A DNA stretch of 64,000 nucleotides from Undibacterium sp049340185 (lineage in GTDB: Bacteria; Pseudomonadota; Gammaproteobacteria; Burkholderiales; Burkholderiaceae_D): the NCBI RefSeq assembly GCF_049340185.1, contig NZ_JBMPPC010000010.1, positions 28,127-92,126 on the forward strand. The letters are read 5' to 3'. The notes below the pieces were generated by a model. That model saw only the letters and a list, made by a program, of their open reading frames with translations, made no database searches and was not told the origin of the DNA. The position numbers and the translations under genes were made by a program. The first letter of the stretch is position 1; each line of letters opens with the position of its first letter. This document shows, in pieces, positions 54,501-63,289 of the stretch.

Positions 54501-55734
54501 GAATATCCCAGACTACAGGTTCTTGTATCTCAACGAGTTTCTTCGCTGCCTTAATCGTGGTCGCCAGACCCATTAATTCCAGTTTATTGAAAATAAACGG
54601 TTTGAACAATTCCAGTGCCATCAATTTTGGCAAGCCGCACTGATGCAATTTCAGCTGCGGACCAACCACAATAACGGAACGACCAGAGTAATCGACGCGC
54701 TTACCCAGCAAGTTTTGACGGAAACGACCGCCCTTACCTTTGATCATTTCTGCCAAAGATTTCAGAGGACGTTTATTCGCGCCTGTCATTGCTTTACCGC
54801 GACGACCATTGTCTAACAACGAATCGACCGCTTCTTGCAGCATACGTTTTTCGTTACGCGTAATGATTTCCGGAGCGCGCAATTCCATCAGACGCTTCAG
54901 ACGGTTGTTACGATTGATGACGCGACGATACAGATCATTCAGATCGGAAGTCGCAAAACGACCACCATCCAACGGGACCAATGGACGCAGCTCTGGCGGT
55001 AACACCGGCAGCACTTCCATGATCATCCAGTCTGGCTTGATGCCGGAGCGCTGGAATGCTTCCAACACTTTCAGGCGTTTCGCGTATTTCTTGATCTTGG
55101 CTTCAGATTTCGATTCTTTCAGCTCGGTGCGCAGAGTTTCTGCATCACGGTCGATGTCGATGGAGCGCAGCAACTCACGGATACCTTCAGCACCCATGAA
55201 CGCGGTGAATTCATCACCGTGTTCTTCGTATTTTGCAGCGTAATCGTCTTCCGACATGATCTGGCATTTTTTCAGCGGAGTCATGCCAGGATCGGTCACA
55301 ACATAGGCTTCAAAATACAGAACGCGTTCGATGTCGCGCAAAGTCATGTCCAGTACCATACCCAAACGGGATGGCAGAGATTTCAGGAACCAGATATGCG
55401 CTGTAGGCGAAGCCAGCTCGATATGGCCCATGCGTTCACGACGCACTTTGGCCAGAGTCACTTCTACACCACATTTTTCGCAGATAACGCCGCGGTGTTT
55501 CAGGCGTTTGTACTTACCGCACAGGCATTCGTAATCCTTGATAGGACCAAAAATCTTGGCGCAGAACAAACCGTCGCGCTCAGGCTTGAAAGTACGATAG
55601 TTGATGGTTTCCGGCTTTTTAACTTCGCCGTAGGACCATGAACGGATTTTTTCTGGTGACGCAAGACCAATTTTGATCGCGTCGAATTGTTCATTTGGCT
55701 GAACTTGCTTGAATAAATCGAGCAGGGCTTTCAT
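51505..55734 (-). CDS. rpoC: RNA polymerase subunit beta-prime
   Basis: 1409 residues. It is the second largest-type catalytic subunit of RNA polymerase. The active-site magnesium motif is CAAFNADFDGDQMAVH, with the N-terminal zinc cluster CLCGKYKRLKHRGVICEKC and the second one CDTRYGLCAMCYGRD. The bridge helix and trigger loop region is near IAAQSIGEPGTQLTMRTFH. GGAG precedes the ATG, and the gene follows rpoB after 98 bases. Confidence 0.98.
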   Translation of the reverse strand: MKALLDLFKQVQPNEQFDAIKIGLASPEKIRSWSYGEVKKPETINYRTFKPERDGLFCAKIFGPIKDYECLCGKYKRLKHRGVICEKCGVEVTLAKVRRERMGHIELASPTAHIWFLKSLPSRLGMVLDMTLRDIERVLYFEAYVVTDPGMTPLKKCQIMSEDDYAAKYEEHGDEFTAFMGAEGIRELLRSIDIDRDAETLRTELKESKSEAKIKKYAKRLKVLEAFQRSGIKPDWMIMEVLPVLPPELRPLVPLDGGRFATSDLNDLYRRVINRNNRLKRLMELRAPEIITRNEKRMLQEAVDSLLDNGRRGKAMTGANKRPLKSLAEMIKGKGGRFRQNLLGKRVDYSGRSVIVVGPQLKLHQCGLPKLMALELFKPFIFNKLELMGLATTIKAAKKLVEIQEPVVWDILEEVIREHPVMLNRAPTLHRLGIQAFEPVLIEGKAIQLHPLVCAAFNADFDGDQMAVHVPLSIEAQMEARTLMLASNNILFPSNGEPSIVPSQDIVLGLYYATREKINGKGEGMMFPDVSEAIRAWDNKEVELTTRITVRITEYPKDLETGEFVKTIKRYETTVGRAILSEILPKGLPFTVLNRALKKKEISKLIDTSFRKCGLRATVVFADQLMQSGFRLATRAGISICIDDMLVPPQKVTLVANAEHEVKQIEQQYASGLVTAGERYNKVVDIWGKTGDEVGKAMMEQLKVEDVVRRDGTKGTQESFNAIYMMADSGARGSAAQIRQLAGMRGLMAKPDGSIIETPITANFREGLNVLQYFISTHGARKGLADTALKTANSGYLTRRLVDVTQDLVVIEDDCGTANGASMKAIVEGGEVNVPLRDLILGRVAANDIVNPETQANLYDAGTLLDETAVEEIERLGIDEVKVRTPLTCDTRYGLCAMCYGRDLGRGSLVNAGEAVGVIAAQSIGEPGTQLTMRTFHIGGAASRAAIASSVEAKSNGTIRFTATMRYVTNGKGDQIVISRSGEVLITDDHGRERERHKVPYGATLIVKDGLVIKAGTALATWDPLTRPIITEYTGTVKFENVEEGVTVAKQVDEVTGLSTLVAIDAKRRGSAAGKTLRPQVKLLNEQGEEVKISGTEHAVTIGFQVGALITVKDGQQVHVGEVLARIPTESQKTRDITGGLPRVAELFEARSPKDAGMLAEVTGTVAFGKETKGKQRLEITDMDGEKHEFLITKDKQVLVHDGQVVNKGEMIVDGPADPQDILRLLGIEALARYIVDEVQDVYRLQGVKINDKHIEVIVRQMLRRVVVVNPGDANYIVGEQVERSDLLGENDRVAAAGGIPATYENILLGITKASLSTDSFISAASFQETTRVLTEAAIMGKKDTLRGLKENVIVGRLIPAGTGLAFHRARKLKETWEADERTALLQAEKAAFAPAPEVASSDVADGDA

Positions 55735-55781
55735 GTATCACTCCAGTTGGTGTGAAAAATTTGTTACTGAACCAGGCTTGC

Positions 55782-55813
55782 AAATCAACCACGATCATGC
55801 CCGTGGTTGATTT
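55782..55813. repeat. 12-bp perfect hairpin between rpoB and rpoC
   Basis: AAATCAACCACG (55782-55793) pairs perfectly with CGTGGTTGATTT (55802-55813) around an eight-base loop. On the plus strand it is followed by TTTT, so it is a good terminator for antisense transcription; on the coding strand the A-run is on the wrong side, so it should not end rpoBC. Confidence 0.85.
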
Positions 55814-55832
55814 TTTCCTACCGCATACTCGC

Positions 55833-58800
55833 TTATTCGCGTTCCAGATCGATGTCGATACCCAGCGAGCGGATTTCTTTAACGAGAACGTTAAAGGATT
55901 CCGGCATGCCTGCATCGATAACGTGATCACCCTTGACGAGATTTTCGTACACTTTGGTACGGCCGTTCACGTCATCGGATTTCACTGTCAGCATCTCTTG
56001 CAAGACATAAGACGCGCCGTACGCTTCCAGTGCCCAGACCTCCATCTCACCGAAACGCTGACCACCGAACTGCGCTTTACCGCCGAGTGGTTGTTGTGTA
56101 ACGAGTGAGTAAGGACCAGTAGAACGCGCATGCATCTTGTCATCAACCAGATGGTGCAATTTCAGTACGTGCATGTAGCCAACGGTGACACTACGCTCAA
56201 ACGCTTCGCCAGTGCGACCATCGTACAGGGTGACCTGATTTTTCGATGGCGTCATGCCGAGTTGTTTGGCGATATGGTCAGGATAAGCCAGATCCAGCAT
56301 GCGACGAATTTCGGACTCATGCGCACCGTCAAATACCGGCGTCGCGAAAGGCACGCCATTTTTCAGGTTGGCAGTCAACGCCAGAATATCTGCATCGGAC
56401 AAGCCATCGATATCTTCTGTCTTGCCGGACTCGTTATAGATCTGCTTCAGGAAACCGCGCAGCTCTTCAACTTTGGCTTTTGCTTTCAGCATTTCGCCGA
56501 TACGCAAACCCAGACCTTTAGCTGCCCAACCCAAATGCACTTCCAAAACCTGACCAACGTTCATCCGTGATGGAACACCCAATGGGTTCAGCACGATGTC
56601 AGCCGGTGTCCCGTCAGCCATGTAAGGCATATCTTCGATAGGAACGATACGTGACACCACACCTTTGTTACCGTGGCGACCCGCCATCTTGTCACCAGGT
56701 TGCAGGCGACGCTTAACAGCCAAGTAAACCTTGACCATTTTTTGTACGCCAGGTGGCAGTTCATCGCCTTGTGTCAGCTTGGTACGTTTTTCTTCGAAAG
56801 CCAGATCGAACTGATGACGTTTTTCAGCGATGGAATCTTTAATTGCTTCCAATGCTTTAGCCGCATCATCATCTGCCGGACGAATATCAAACCAGTGATA
56901 TTTATCCAAGTCAGCTAAGTATTCCTTAGTGATCTTGCTGCCTTTTGCCAATTTAGCCGGGCCGCCATTAGCGACTTTGCCTATCAACATACGTTCCAGG
57001 CGCTCAAATGCATCGCCTTCAACAATACGTAACTGATCGTTCAAATCAAGACGATAGCGCTTCAGCTCATCATCAATAATTTGTTGAGCACGTTTGTCGC
57101 GCTGGATGCCTTCGCGAGTGAACACTTGTACATCGATGACAGTACCGACCATGCCGGATGGCACGCGCAGGGATGTGTCTTTTACGTCGGATGCTTTTTC
57201 ACCGAAAATCGCGCGTAGCAATTTTTCTTCTGGTGTCAGCTGTGTTTCGCCTTTTGGCGTCACTTTACCAACCAATGTATCACCCGCAGTGACTTCCGCA
57301 CCGATGTAGACGATACCGGCTTCGTCCAGACGCGCCAGTTGGTTTTCGGCCAGGTTGGAAATATCACGTGTGATTTCTTCTGCACCTAACTTAGTATCAC
57401 GGGCAACAACCGACAACTCTTCGATGTGAATCGAGGTGTAGCGATCATCAGCAACAACTTTCTCGGAGATCAAGATCGAATCTTCGAAGTTATAGCCGTT
57501 CCATGGCATAAATGCGACCAGCATGTTTTGGCCCAGCGCCAACTCACCCAGATCGGTGGAAGCGCCGTCAGCCAGAACGTCACCCTTGGCAACCATGTCA
57601 CCAACCTTAACGATAGGACGCTGGTTGATATTGGTGTTCTGGTTAGAACGTGTGTACTTGATCAGATTGTAGATATCCACACCGACTTCACCAGCCTGAG
57701 CTTCCGCATCATTCACACGAATCACGATACGGCCCGCATCGATGTAATCGACTTTACCGCCACGCAATGCTTGTACGGTTGTACCGGAATCGACTGCCAC
57801 GGTACGCTCAATGCCAGTACCGACAAATGCTTTCTCTGGACGCAGACAAGGAACTGCCTGACGTTGCATGTTGGCACCCATCAACGCACGGTTCGCATCA
57901 TCGTGTTCAAGGAAAGGAATCAAGGATGCCGCAACAGAAACCACCTGACCGGTTGCCACGTCCATGTATTGGATACGTTCCGGAGAAACCAGAATCGTTT
58001 CGCCAGCTTCGCGCGCGGATACCAGTTCATCAACCAGCGTGCCGTTGCCATCAATTGTTGCATTCGCCTGAGCGATGATGTAACGACCTTCTTCAATCGC
58101 GGACAGATAATCAATTTGCTGCGTGATTTTGCTGTCAACCACTTTGCGGTATGGCGTTTCTAAGAAGCCATATTCGTTCAGACGCGCATACAAAGCCAGT
58201 GAGTTGATCAGACCAATGTTTGGTCCCTCTGGTGTCTCAATCGGGCAGACGCGACCATAGTGAGTTGGATGAACGTCACGGACTTCAAAGCCAGCGCGCT
58301 CACGTGTCAAACCACCAGGTCCCAGGGCAGAAATACGACGCTTATGCGTGATTTCTGACAATGGATTAGTCTGATCCATAAACTGGGACAATTGGGAAGA
58401 ACCGAAGAACTCACGAATCGCAGCAGAAATAGGCTTGGAGTTGATCAGGTCGTGCGGCATTAGGTTGTCGGCTTCAGCCTGACCCAGACGCTCTTTGACA
58501 GCACGTTCTACACGTACCAGACCAGCACGGAATTGGTTCTCAGCCAATTCACCTACGCAACGTACACGACGATTACCCAAGTGATCGATATCATCGACTT
58601 CGCCGCGACCATTGCGCAACTCAACCAGAATCTTAATCACAGCCAATACGTCTTCGTTCGACAGGGTCATTGCGCCTGTCAGTTCATCACGGCCAATACG
58701 GCGGTTGAACTTCATACGGCCTACTGCGGACAAGTCGTAACGCTCTTCGCTATAGAACAAGCCATTGAACAGGGCTTCAACAGAATCTTCTGTTGGTGGT

Positions 58801-59945
58801 TCGCCAGGACGCATCATACGGTAGATAGCGACACGGGCAGCCATCTGGTCTGCCGTATCATCCGTACGTAAAGTCTGGGAAATGTAAGATCCCTGATCCA
58901 GATCATTCGTGTACAGTGTTTGAATCGTGCTGATTTTTGCATCGCGCAGACGACCCAACAACTCTTCAGTCAACTCATCATTAGCGTTAGCAATCACTTC
59001 ACCAGTGTCGCCATCAATAATATTTTTCGCAATAACGCGGCCGAGCAGGTAGTCTTCAGGTACAGAAATATGCTTGATTCCTGCCGCATCGATTTCACGC
59101 ACATGCTTTGCATTGATACGCTTATCTTTGGCGACAATCACTTTGCCAGCTTTATCAGCGATATCAAAACGCGCAACTTCACCACGCAAACGCTCGGAAA
59201 CGAATTCCATTTCAGCGCCATCGTTGTGCAGGGTGAAATTATCAAACACGAAGAAATTAGCAAGAATCTGCTCATTATTCATGCCAATAGCACGCAACAA
59301 AATAGTGACTGGCATCTTGCGACGACGGTCAATACGGAAGAATAAAATGTCTTTTGGATCGAATTCAAAGTCGAGCCAAGAACCACGGTAAGGAATAATC
59401 CGTGCAGAGAACAGCAATTTACCGGAAGAATGCGTCTTGCCGCGGTCATGTTCAAAAAACACGCCCGGGGAACGATGCAACTGAGACACGATAACGCGTT
59501 CAGTCCCATTAATCACGAAAGAACCGGTTGTCGTCATGAGCGGCAATTCGCCCATATAGACTTCTTGCTCTTTCATTTCTTTGACGACGGGTTTGGTTGG
59601 AGATTCTTTATCCAGAATCACCAAACGCACCTTGGCACGTAAAGGAGATGCAAAAGTGAGACCACGCTGTTGACATTCCTTGACGTCAAAAGCAGGATCA
59701 CCTAAAACATAGGATAGAAATTCGAGACGTGCGAACCCGTTATGCGACACGATCGGAAAAATGGACGTGAAGGCTGACTGCAAGCCCTCATTTTTGCGTG
59801 CCGACGCTGTTTTGTCGGCTTGCAAAAAGCCCAAATATGACTCGAGCTGGGTCGCCAGCAGGAACGGAACGTTGTGAACGTTAGCGCGTTTCGCAAAAGA
59901 CTTACGAATGCGCTTCTTCTCAGTAAATGAGTAGTGCATGGACAC
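55833..59945 (-). CDS. rpoB: RNA polymerase subunit beta
   Basis: 1370 residues, the size usual for Burkholderiales. The rifampicin region SSQLSQFMDQTNPLSEITHKR with RRISALGPGGLTRE is intact, with no known resistance substitution. HYGRVCPIETPEGPNIGLIN and the C-terminal EMEVWALEAYGASYVLQE are also present. GGAG precedes the ATG. It is separated from rplL by a 231-base spacer with strong inverted repeats. Confidence 0.98.
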   Translation of the reverse strand: MSMHYSFTEKKRIRKSFAKRANVHNVPFLLATQLESYLGFLQADKTASARKNEGLQSAFTSIFPIVSHNGFARLEFLSYVLGDPAFDVKECQQRGLTFASPLRAKVRLVILDKESPTKPVVKEMKEQEVYMGELPLMTTTGSFVINGTERVIVSQLHRSPGVFFEHDRGKTHSSGKLLFSARIIPYRGSWLDFEFDPKDILFFRIDRRRKMPVTILLRAIGMNNEQILANFFVFDNFTLHNDGAEMEFVSERLRGEVARFDIADKAGKVIVAKDKRINAKHVREIDAAGIKHISVPEDYLLGRVIAKNIIDGDTGEVIANANDELTEELLGRLRDAKISTIQTLYTNDLDQGSYISQTLRTDDTADQMAARVAIYRMMRPGEPPTEDSVEALFNGLFYSEERYDLSAVGRMKFNRRIGRDELTGAMTLSNEDVLAVIKILVELRNGRGEVDDIDHLGNRRVRCVGELAENQFRAGLVRVERAVKERLGQAEADNLMPHDLINSKPISAAIREFFGSSQLSQFMDQTNPLSEITHKRRISALGPGGLTRERAGFEVRDVHPTHYGRVCPIETPEGPNIGLINSLALYARLNEYGFLETPYRKVVDSKITQQIDYLSAIEEGRYIIAQANATIDGNGTLVDELVSAREAGETILVSPERIQYMDVATGQVVSVAASLIPFLEHDDANRALMGANMQRQAVPCLRPEKAFVGTGIERTVAVDSGTTVQALRGGKVDYIDAGRIVIRVNDAEAQAGEVGVDIYNLIKYTRSNQNTNINQRPIVKVGDMVAKGDVLADGASTDLGELALGQNMLVAFMPWNGYNFEDSILISEKVVADDRYTSIHIEELSVVARDTKLGAEEITRDISNLAENQLARLDEAGIVYIGAEVTAGDTLVGKVTPKGETQLTPEEKLLRAIFGEKASDVKDTSLRVPSGMVGTVIDVQVFTREGIQRDKRAQQIIDDELKRYRLDLNDQLRIVEGDAFERLERMLIGKVANGGPAKLAKGSKITKEYLADLDKYHWFDIRPADDDAAKALEAIKDSIAEKRHQFDLAFEEKRTKLTQGDELPPGVQKMVKVYLAVKRRLQPGDKMAGRHGNKGVVSRIVPIEDMPYMADGTPADIVLNPLGVPSRMNVGQVLEVHLGWAAKGLGLRIGEMLKAKAKVEELRGFLKQIYNESGKTEDIDGLSDADILALTANLKNGVPFATPVFDGAHESEIRRMLDLAYPDHIAKQLGMTPSKNQVTLYDGRTGEAFERSVTVGYMHVLKLHHLVDDKMHARSTGPYSLVTQQPLGGKAQFGGQRFGEMEVWALEAYGASYVLQEMLTVKSDDVNGRTKVYENLVKGDHVIDAGMPESFNVLVKEIRSLGIDIDLERE

Positions 59946-60015
59946 TCCGTTAGTGACAAGGAAGGATGGAGAATTCAGGATTCCAATGGTAATTCAACAT
60001 TACAAAAAGAAACCT

Positions 60016-60160
60016 CAAGTCTCAGCCCTTAACCTCGGGAACTTCAGAACCGGTAAAAAGTATTACCGAAACAACAAAACATGAACGACAAAGAAGCCAA
60101 AGAGGAACCTTCTCTTCCGAGAGGATTCCTGTCTTTGACTTAGGCAAATCCTGAGACTTG
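60016..60160 (-). promoter_or_regulatory. rplL-rpoB spacer with nested hairpins (likely processing/attenuation site)
   Basis: CAAGTCTCAG (60016-60025) is the exact inverse of CTGAGACTTG (60151-60160) and brackets the spacer. Inside it, a hairpin of 60094-60141 has the inner stem GGAACC...GGATTCC (11 pairs, one mismatch, four-base loop) and an outer stem AAG-CAAAGA/TCTTTG-CTT. In E. coli this spacer carries an attenuator and an RNase III site, and this structure fits that role. Confidence 0.65.
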
Positions 60161-60176
60161 CCATAATACTGCGAAA

Positions 60177-60548
60177 TTACTTAATGTCAGCTTTCGCGCC
60201 AGCATCTTCCAATTTCTTTTTAGCTGCTTCAGCATCAGCTTTTGCAACGGCTTCTTTAACAGCTTTTGGTGCGCCATCAACCAGATCCTTAGCTTCTTTC
60301 AAGCCTAGACCAGTGATTTCGCGAACTGCTTTAATAACGCCAACTTTGTTTGCGCCAACTTCAGACAGAATTACGTTGAATTCTGTTTGCTCTTCAACAG
60401 CAGCGGCAGCAGCACCAGCAGCTGGACCAGCAGACATTGCAGCGGCGGAAACGCCGAATTTTTCTTCGAATGCCTTAACCAGGTCGTTCAAGTCCATTAC
60501 GGACATCGCGCCTACGGCTTCCAGGATATCGTCTTTGCTAATTGCCAT
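60177..60548 (-). CDS. rplL: 50S ribosomal protein L7/L12
   Basis: 123 residues from the ATG at 60548, preceded by GGAG. It forms the L7/L12 stalk that recruits translation factors. Landmarks: AISKDDILEAVGAMSVMDL, the Ala-rich hinge (SAGPAAGAAAAAVEEQTEF) and the C-terminal KVGVIKAVREITGLGLKEAK. A start four codons upstream has no ribosome site. Confidence 0.97.
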   Translation of the reverse strand: MAISKDDILEAVGAMSVMDLNDLVKAFEEKFGVSAAAMSAGPAAGAAAAAVEEQTEFNVILSEVGANKVGVIKAVREITGLGLKEAKDLVDGAPKAVKEAVAKADAEAAKKKLEDAGAKADIK

Positions 60549-60598
60549 TTGAAACTCCAATTTATAAATTACATTAATACGGTATTTGACGAAAAATC

Positions 60599-61135
60599 TT
60601 ATTCAGCAACTGCTTCAGTAGCTTCCGCTACCGGCGCTGCAGGTGAATCAGATTCTTTCTTTGCTGCGAGAGCTGCCAGAGCACGTGCGAAGCCAGATAC
60701 AGGAGCCTGCATCATGCCCAACACTTGCGCCAACAATACTTCACGGCTAGGAATGCTTGCCAATGCGATAACGCCAGCTTTATCCAGCGATTTACCAGCA
60801 TAGTTACCTGCTTTAACAACCAGCTTGTCATTGCTTTTTGCAAAGTCTTGTACAACTTTAGCAGCAGCAACAGCATCTTCCGAGATCGCATAGATCAACG
60901 GGCCAGTCATTTCAGAAGCGAGGCTTGCAAATGCAGTTCCCTCAACAGCACGACGTGCGAGTGTGTTTTTCAACACGCGCATGTACACGCCCTGAGCACG
61001 TGCGTTAGCACGTAATTGCGTCAAATGACCGACCTGGATACCACGATATTCAGCTACGACGATAGTCTGTGCAGTTGCAACTTTTGCAGAGACTTCAGCG
61101 ACGACAGCTTTTTTATCATTCAGATTGAGACTCAC
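60599..61135 (-). CDS. rplJ: 50S ribosomal protein L10
   Basis: 178 residues. The start is a GTG at 61135 giving VSLNLNDKKAVVAEVSAKV, with GGAGG seven bases before it; longer frames run through the leader. The N-terminal L10 domain is clear (VVAEYRGIQVGHLTQLRANAR), and the C-terminus has an Ala/Glu tail (PVAEATEAVAE) rather than being cut short. L10 holds the L7/L12 dimers and can repress its own operon by binding the leader. Confidence 0.95.
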   Translation of the reverse strand: MSLNLNDKKAVVAEVSAKVATAQTIVVAEYRGIQVGHLTQLRANARAQGVYMRVLKNTLARRAVEGTAFASLASEMTGPLIYAISEDAVAAAKVVQDFAKSNDKLVVKAGNYAGKSLDKAGVIALASIPSREVLLAQVLGMMQAPVSGFARALAALAAKKESDSPAAPVAEATEAVAE

Positions 61136-61437
61136 GGTCAACCTCCAATTATGATATTCAGTCTTTACATCAGGATGAAGTAAAGCCCTCATATCGTTTC
61201 GAACACGGCGTCCGAAGTTAGGAGTTTTACTGGAAGGCCAGTATGTAACTACAAAACTTGATCGGGTACACCATCTGCGTTGGGTACTTGAGATAACTCT
61301 CTTGCGATTTAACTTTATGCTAGAACGAATCCAACACACAAAGCCCAACGGTCTTTGACTCTCTGTCCGCCCAATTACTCGGTCGGACAGCCCAAAGATT
61401 CGCCATACATTTTGCAATGCATGGACTTAATTCTTTA
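61136..61437 (-). promoter_or_regulatory. Leader of rplJ, probable L10-binding regulatory RNA
   Basis: A 302-base untranslated region between rplA and rplJ. CTGTCCG (61363-61369) pairs with CGGACAG (61384-61390), extended by CC/GG. Such leaders bind L10-L7/L12 and control rplJL; the length and place suit that role. The detailed fold is not verified here. Confidence 0.5.
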
Positions 61438-62133
61438 TTACGCAGCCAGGTTACCGTGATCTACACGTACGCCAGCGCCCATTGTGGACGAAAGGGATAC
61501 TTTACGCAGATACACACCTTTGCTGGAAGCTGGCTTTGCTTTATTCAAAGCTTCGACCAATGCCAGCAAGTTCGCTTTCAAATCAGCATCAGCAAAAGAT
61601 TTGCGACCGATTGTCGAGTGAATGATACCGGCTTTGTCAGTACGATATTGCACTTGACCAGCTTTTGCATTTTTAACTGCAGTAGCAACGTCAGGAGTAA
61701 CCGTACCAACTTTTGGATTTGGCATCAAACCACGTGGACCGAGAACTTGACCCAGCGTACCAACGATACGCATTGTGTCTGGAGATGCAATAACGATATC
61801 AAATGGCATGTCGCCAGCTTTGATACGCTCTGCCAAATCTTCCATACCAACGATATCAGCACCTGCAGCTTTAGCTTCCTCAGCCTTAGCACCTTGTGCG
61901 AATACCGCTACGCGAACAGTCTTACCTGTACCAGCAGGCAATACAACAGAACCACGAACAACCTGGTCAGATTTTTTAGGATCTACGCCCAATTGTACGG
62001 AAACGTCGATGGATTCATTGAATTTCGCAGTAGCGCATTCTTTGATCAAAGCAATCGCATTATCGAAAGAATATACTTTCAGACGATCTACTTTGGTTTT
62101 AAGCAATTTTGCTTTTTTGGATAACTTAGCCAT
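61438..62133 (-). CDS. rplA: 50S ribosomal protein L1
   Basis: 231 residues. It binds 23S rRNA at the mobile L1 stalk and is a translational repressor of rplK-rplA. Landmarks: RLKVYSFDNAIALIKECA, PRGLMPNPKVGTVTPDVA, the RNA-binding GQVQYRTDKAGIIHSTIGR and the C-terminal AKPASSKGVYLRKVSLSST. Its start overlaps the rplK stop by one base (TAATG), so the two are translationally coupled. Confidence 0.97.
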   Translation of the reverse strand: MAKLSKKAKLLKTKVDRLKVYSFDNAIALIKECATAKFNESIDVSVQLGVDPKKSDQVVRGSVVLPAGTGKTVRVAVFAQGAKAEEAKAAGADIVGMEDLAERIKAGDMPFDIVIASPDTMRIVGTLGQVLGPRGLMPNPKVGTVTPDVATAVKNAKAGQVQYRTDKAGIIHSTIGRKSFADADLKANLLALVEALNKAKPASSKGVYLRKVSLSSTMGAGVRVDHGNLAA

Positions 62134-62564
62134 TACAGTCCCTCTACCGTGATACCCATGGAGCGAGCAGAACCAGCGATCGTACGCACTGCTGCGTCCA
62201 TATCAGCGGCTGTCAAATCAGGACGCTTCAAAGTCGCGATTTCTTCTGCTTGCTTACGTGTCAATTTACCGACTTTATCTGTATGCGGCTTAGCAGATCC
62301 TTTAGTGATCGCAGCGGCTTTTTTGATCAGATAAGTTGCTGGAGGTGTCTTCATCACAAATGTGAAAGACTTATCCGCAAACGCAGTGATCACAACAGGG
62401 ATAGGCATACCTGGCTCAACACCTTGAGTCTGTGCGTTAAACGCTTTACAGAATTCCATGATGTTCAGACCACGTTGACCCAATGCTGGACCGATAGGTG
62501 GAGATGGATTTGCTTTACCAGCTGGCACTTGCAGCTTGATAAAACCGATGATTTTCTTTGCCAT
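62133..62564 (-). CDS. rplK: 50S ribosomal protein L11
   Basis: 143 residues. Landmarks: IGFIKLQVPAGKANPSPPIGP, ALGQRGLNIMEFCKAFNAQ, and the C-terminal rRNA-binding domain with RKQAEEIATLKRPDLTAAD. L11 forms part of the GTPase-associated centre. Its start is 131 bases after nusG and the leader contains a hairpin (62594-62623). Confidence 0.97.
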   Translation of the reverse strand: MAKKIIGFIKLQVPAGKANPSPPIGPALGQRGLNIMEFCKAFNAQTQGVEPGMPIPVVITAFADKSFTFVMKTPPATYLIKKAAAITKGSAKPHTDKVGKLTRKQAEEIATLKRPDLTAADMDAAVRTIAGSARSMGITVEGL

Positions 62565-62593
62565 GATGGCTCCTTCATTAATTGAGTAGTAGC

Positions 62594-62623
62594 GCCCAAC
62601 AAGACATTACTGCTTTGCTGGGC
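62594..62623 (-). promoter_or_regulatory. rplK leader hairpin, possible L1 target
   Basis: GCCCA-a-CAA (62594-62602) pairs with TTG-c-TGGGC (62615-62623), 30 bases before rplK. L1 represses rplK-rplA in other bacteria by binding a hairpin in this place. The assignment rests on position and presence of a stem only. Confidence 0.4.
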
Positions 62624-62695
62624 TCCTCTGTTACTTCATTTCAGTTTAAACACCTTAGCTACATTGGCGTCACGCACTGAAAAAGCGTTAATTTT

Positions 62696-63289
62696 TTATA
62701 CTTTTTCGACCTGACCAAACTCAAGTTCAACCGGAGTCGCACGGCCGAAAATCGTTACTGTCACGCGAACTTTTGATTTCTCGTAATTCACTTCTTCGAC
62801 ATTACCGTTGAAATCAGTAAACGGACCATCCTTAATGCGGACAACTTCACCTACTTCATACAATACTTTTGGCCTTGGTTTTTCAACACCATCTTGCATC
62901 TGCTGCAAAATCTTATCGACTTCGTGCTGAGGAATTGGCGACGGCTTATTAGACTTACCACCGATGAAGCCCGTAACCTTACTAGTATTTTTTACCAAAT
63001 GCCAAGTATCGTCTGTCATTTCCATTTCAACGAATACATAACTAGGAAACAAACGACGCTCAGTTACTGCTTTTTTACCATTTTTTACTTCAATCACTTC
63101 TTCGGTAGGCACCAAAATCTGACCGAATTTATCTTGCATTTCTGCGCGCTCAATACGCTCAGTCAATGCGCGCTGCACACTTTTTTCCATACCAGAATAG
63201 GCATGAACTGCGTACCATCTTTTAGCGCTTTTAGGCACAGAAACCGCTGGCTCTGTACCTTCTTGATTTTCCTGAATGTGCTCAGTCAT
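62696..63289 (-). CDS. nusG: Transcription termination/antitermination protein NusG
   Basis: 197 residues from the ATG at 63289, which overlaps the secE stop by one base; an apparent start 12 bases upstream would lie inside secE. NGN domain landmarks: RWYAVHAYSGMEKSVQRAL, ILVPTEEVIEVKNGKK, RLFPSYVFVEMEM and the KOW domain GEVVRIKDGPFTDFNG. NusG binds RNA polymerase and links it to Rho or the ribosome. Confidence 0.97.
   Translation of the reverse strand: MTEHIQENQEGTEPAVSVPKSAKRWYAVHAYSGMEKSVQRALTERIERAEMQDKFGQILVPTEEVIEVKNGKKAVTERRLFPSYVFVEMEMTDDTWHLVKNTSKVTGFIGGKSNKPSPIPQHEVDKILQQMQDGVEKPRPKVLYEVGEVVRIKDGPFTDFNGNVEEVNYEKSKVRVTVTIFGRATPVELEFGQVEKV

Noticed and set aside
57426..58163. Plus-strand open frame opposite rpoB
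   Set aside because: Shadow of rpoB with no start signal or known family.
55833..59945. Possible rifampicin-resistance substitution in RpoB
   Set aside because: Thr in FMDQTNPL is, to my knowledge, the normal residue in related betaproteobacteria; other key positions are wild type.
61417..62124. Plus-strand open frame opposite rplA
   Set aside because: Shadow of rplA; Cys- and Ser-rich translation without family resemblance.
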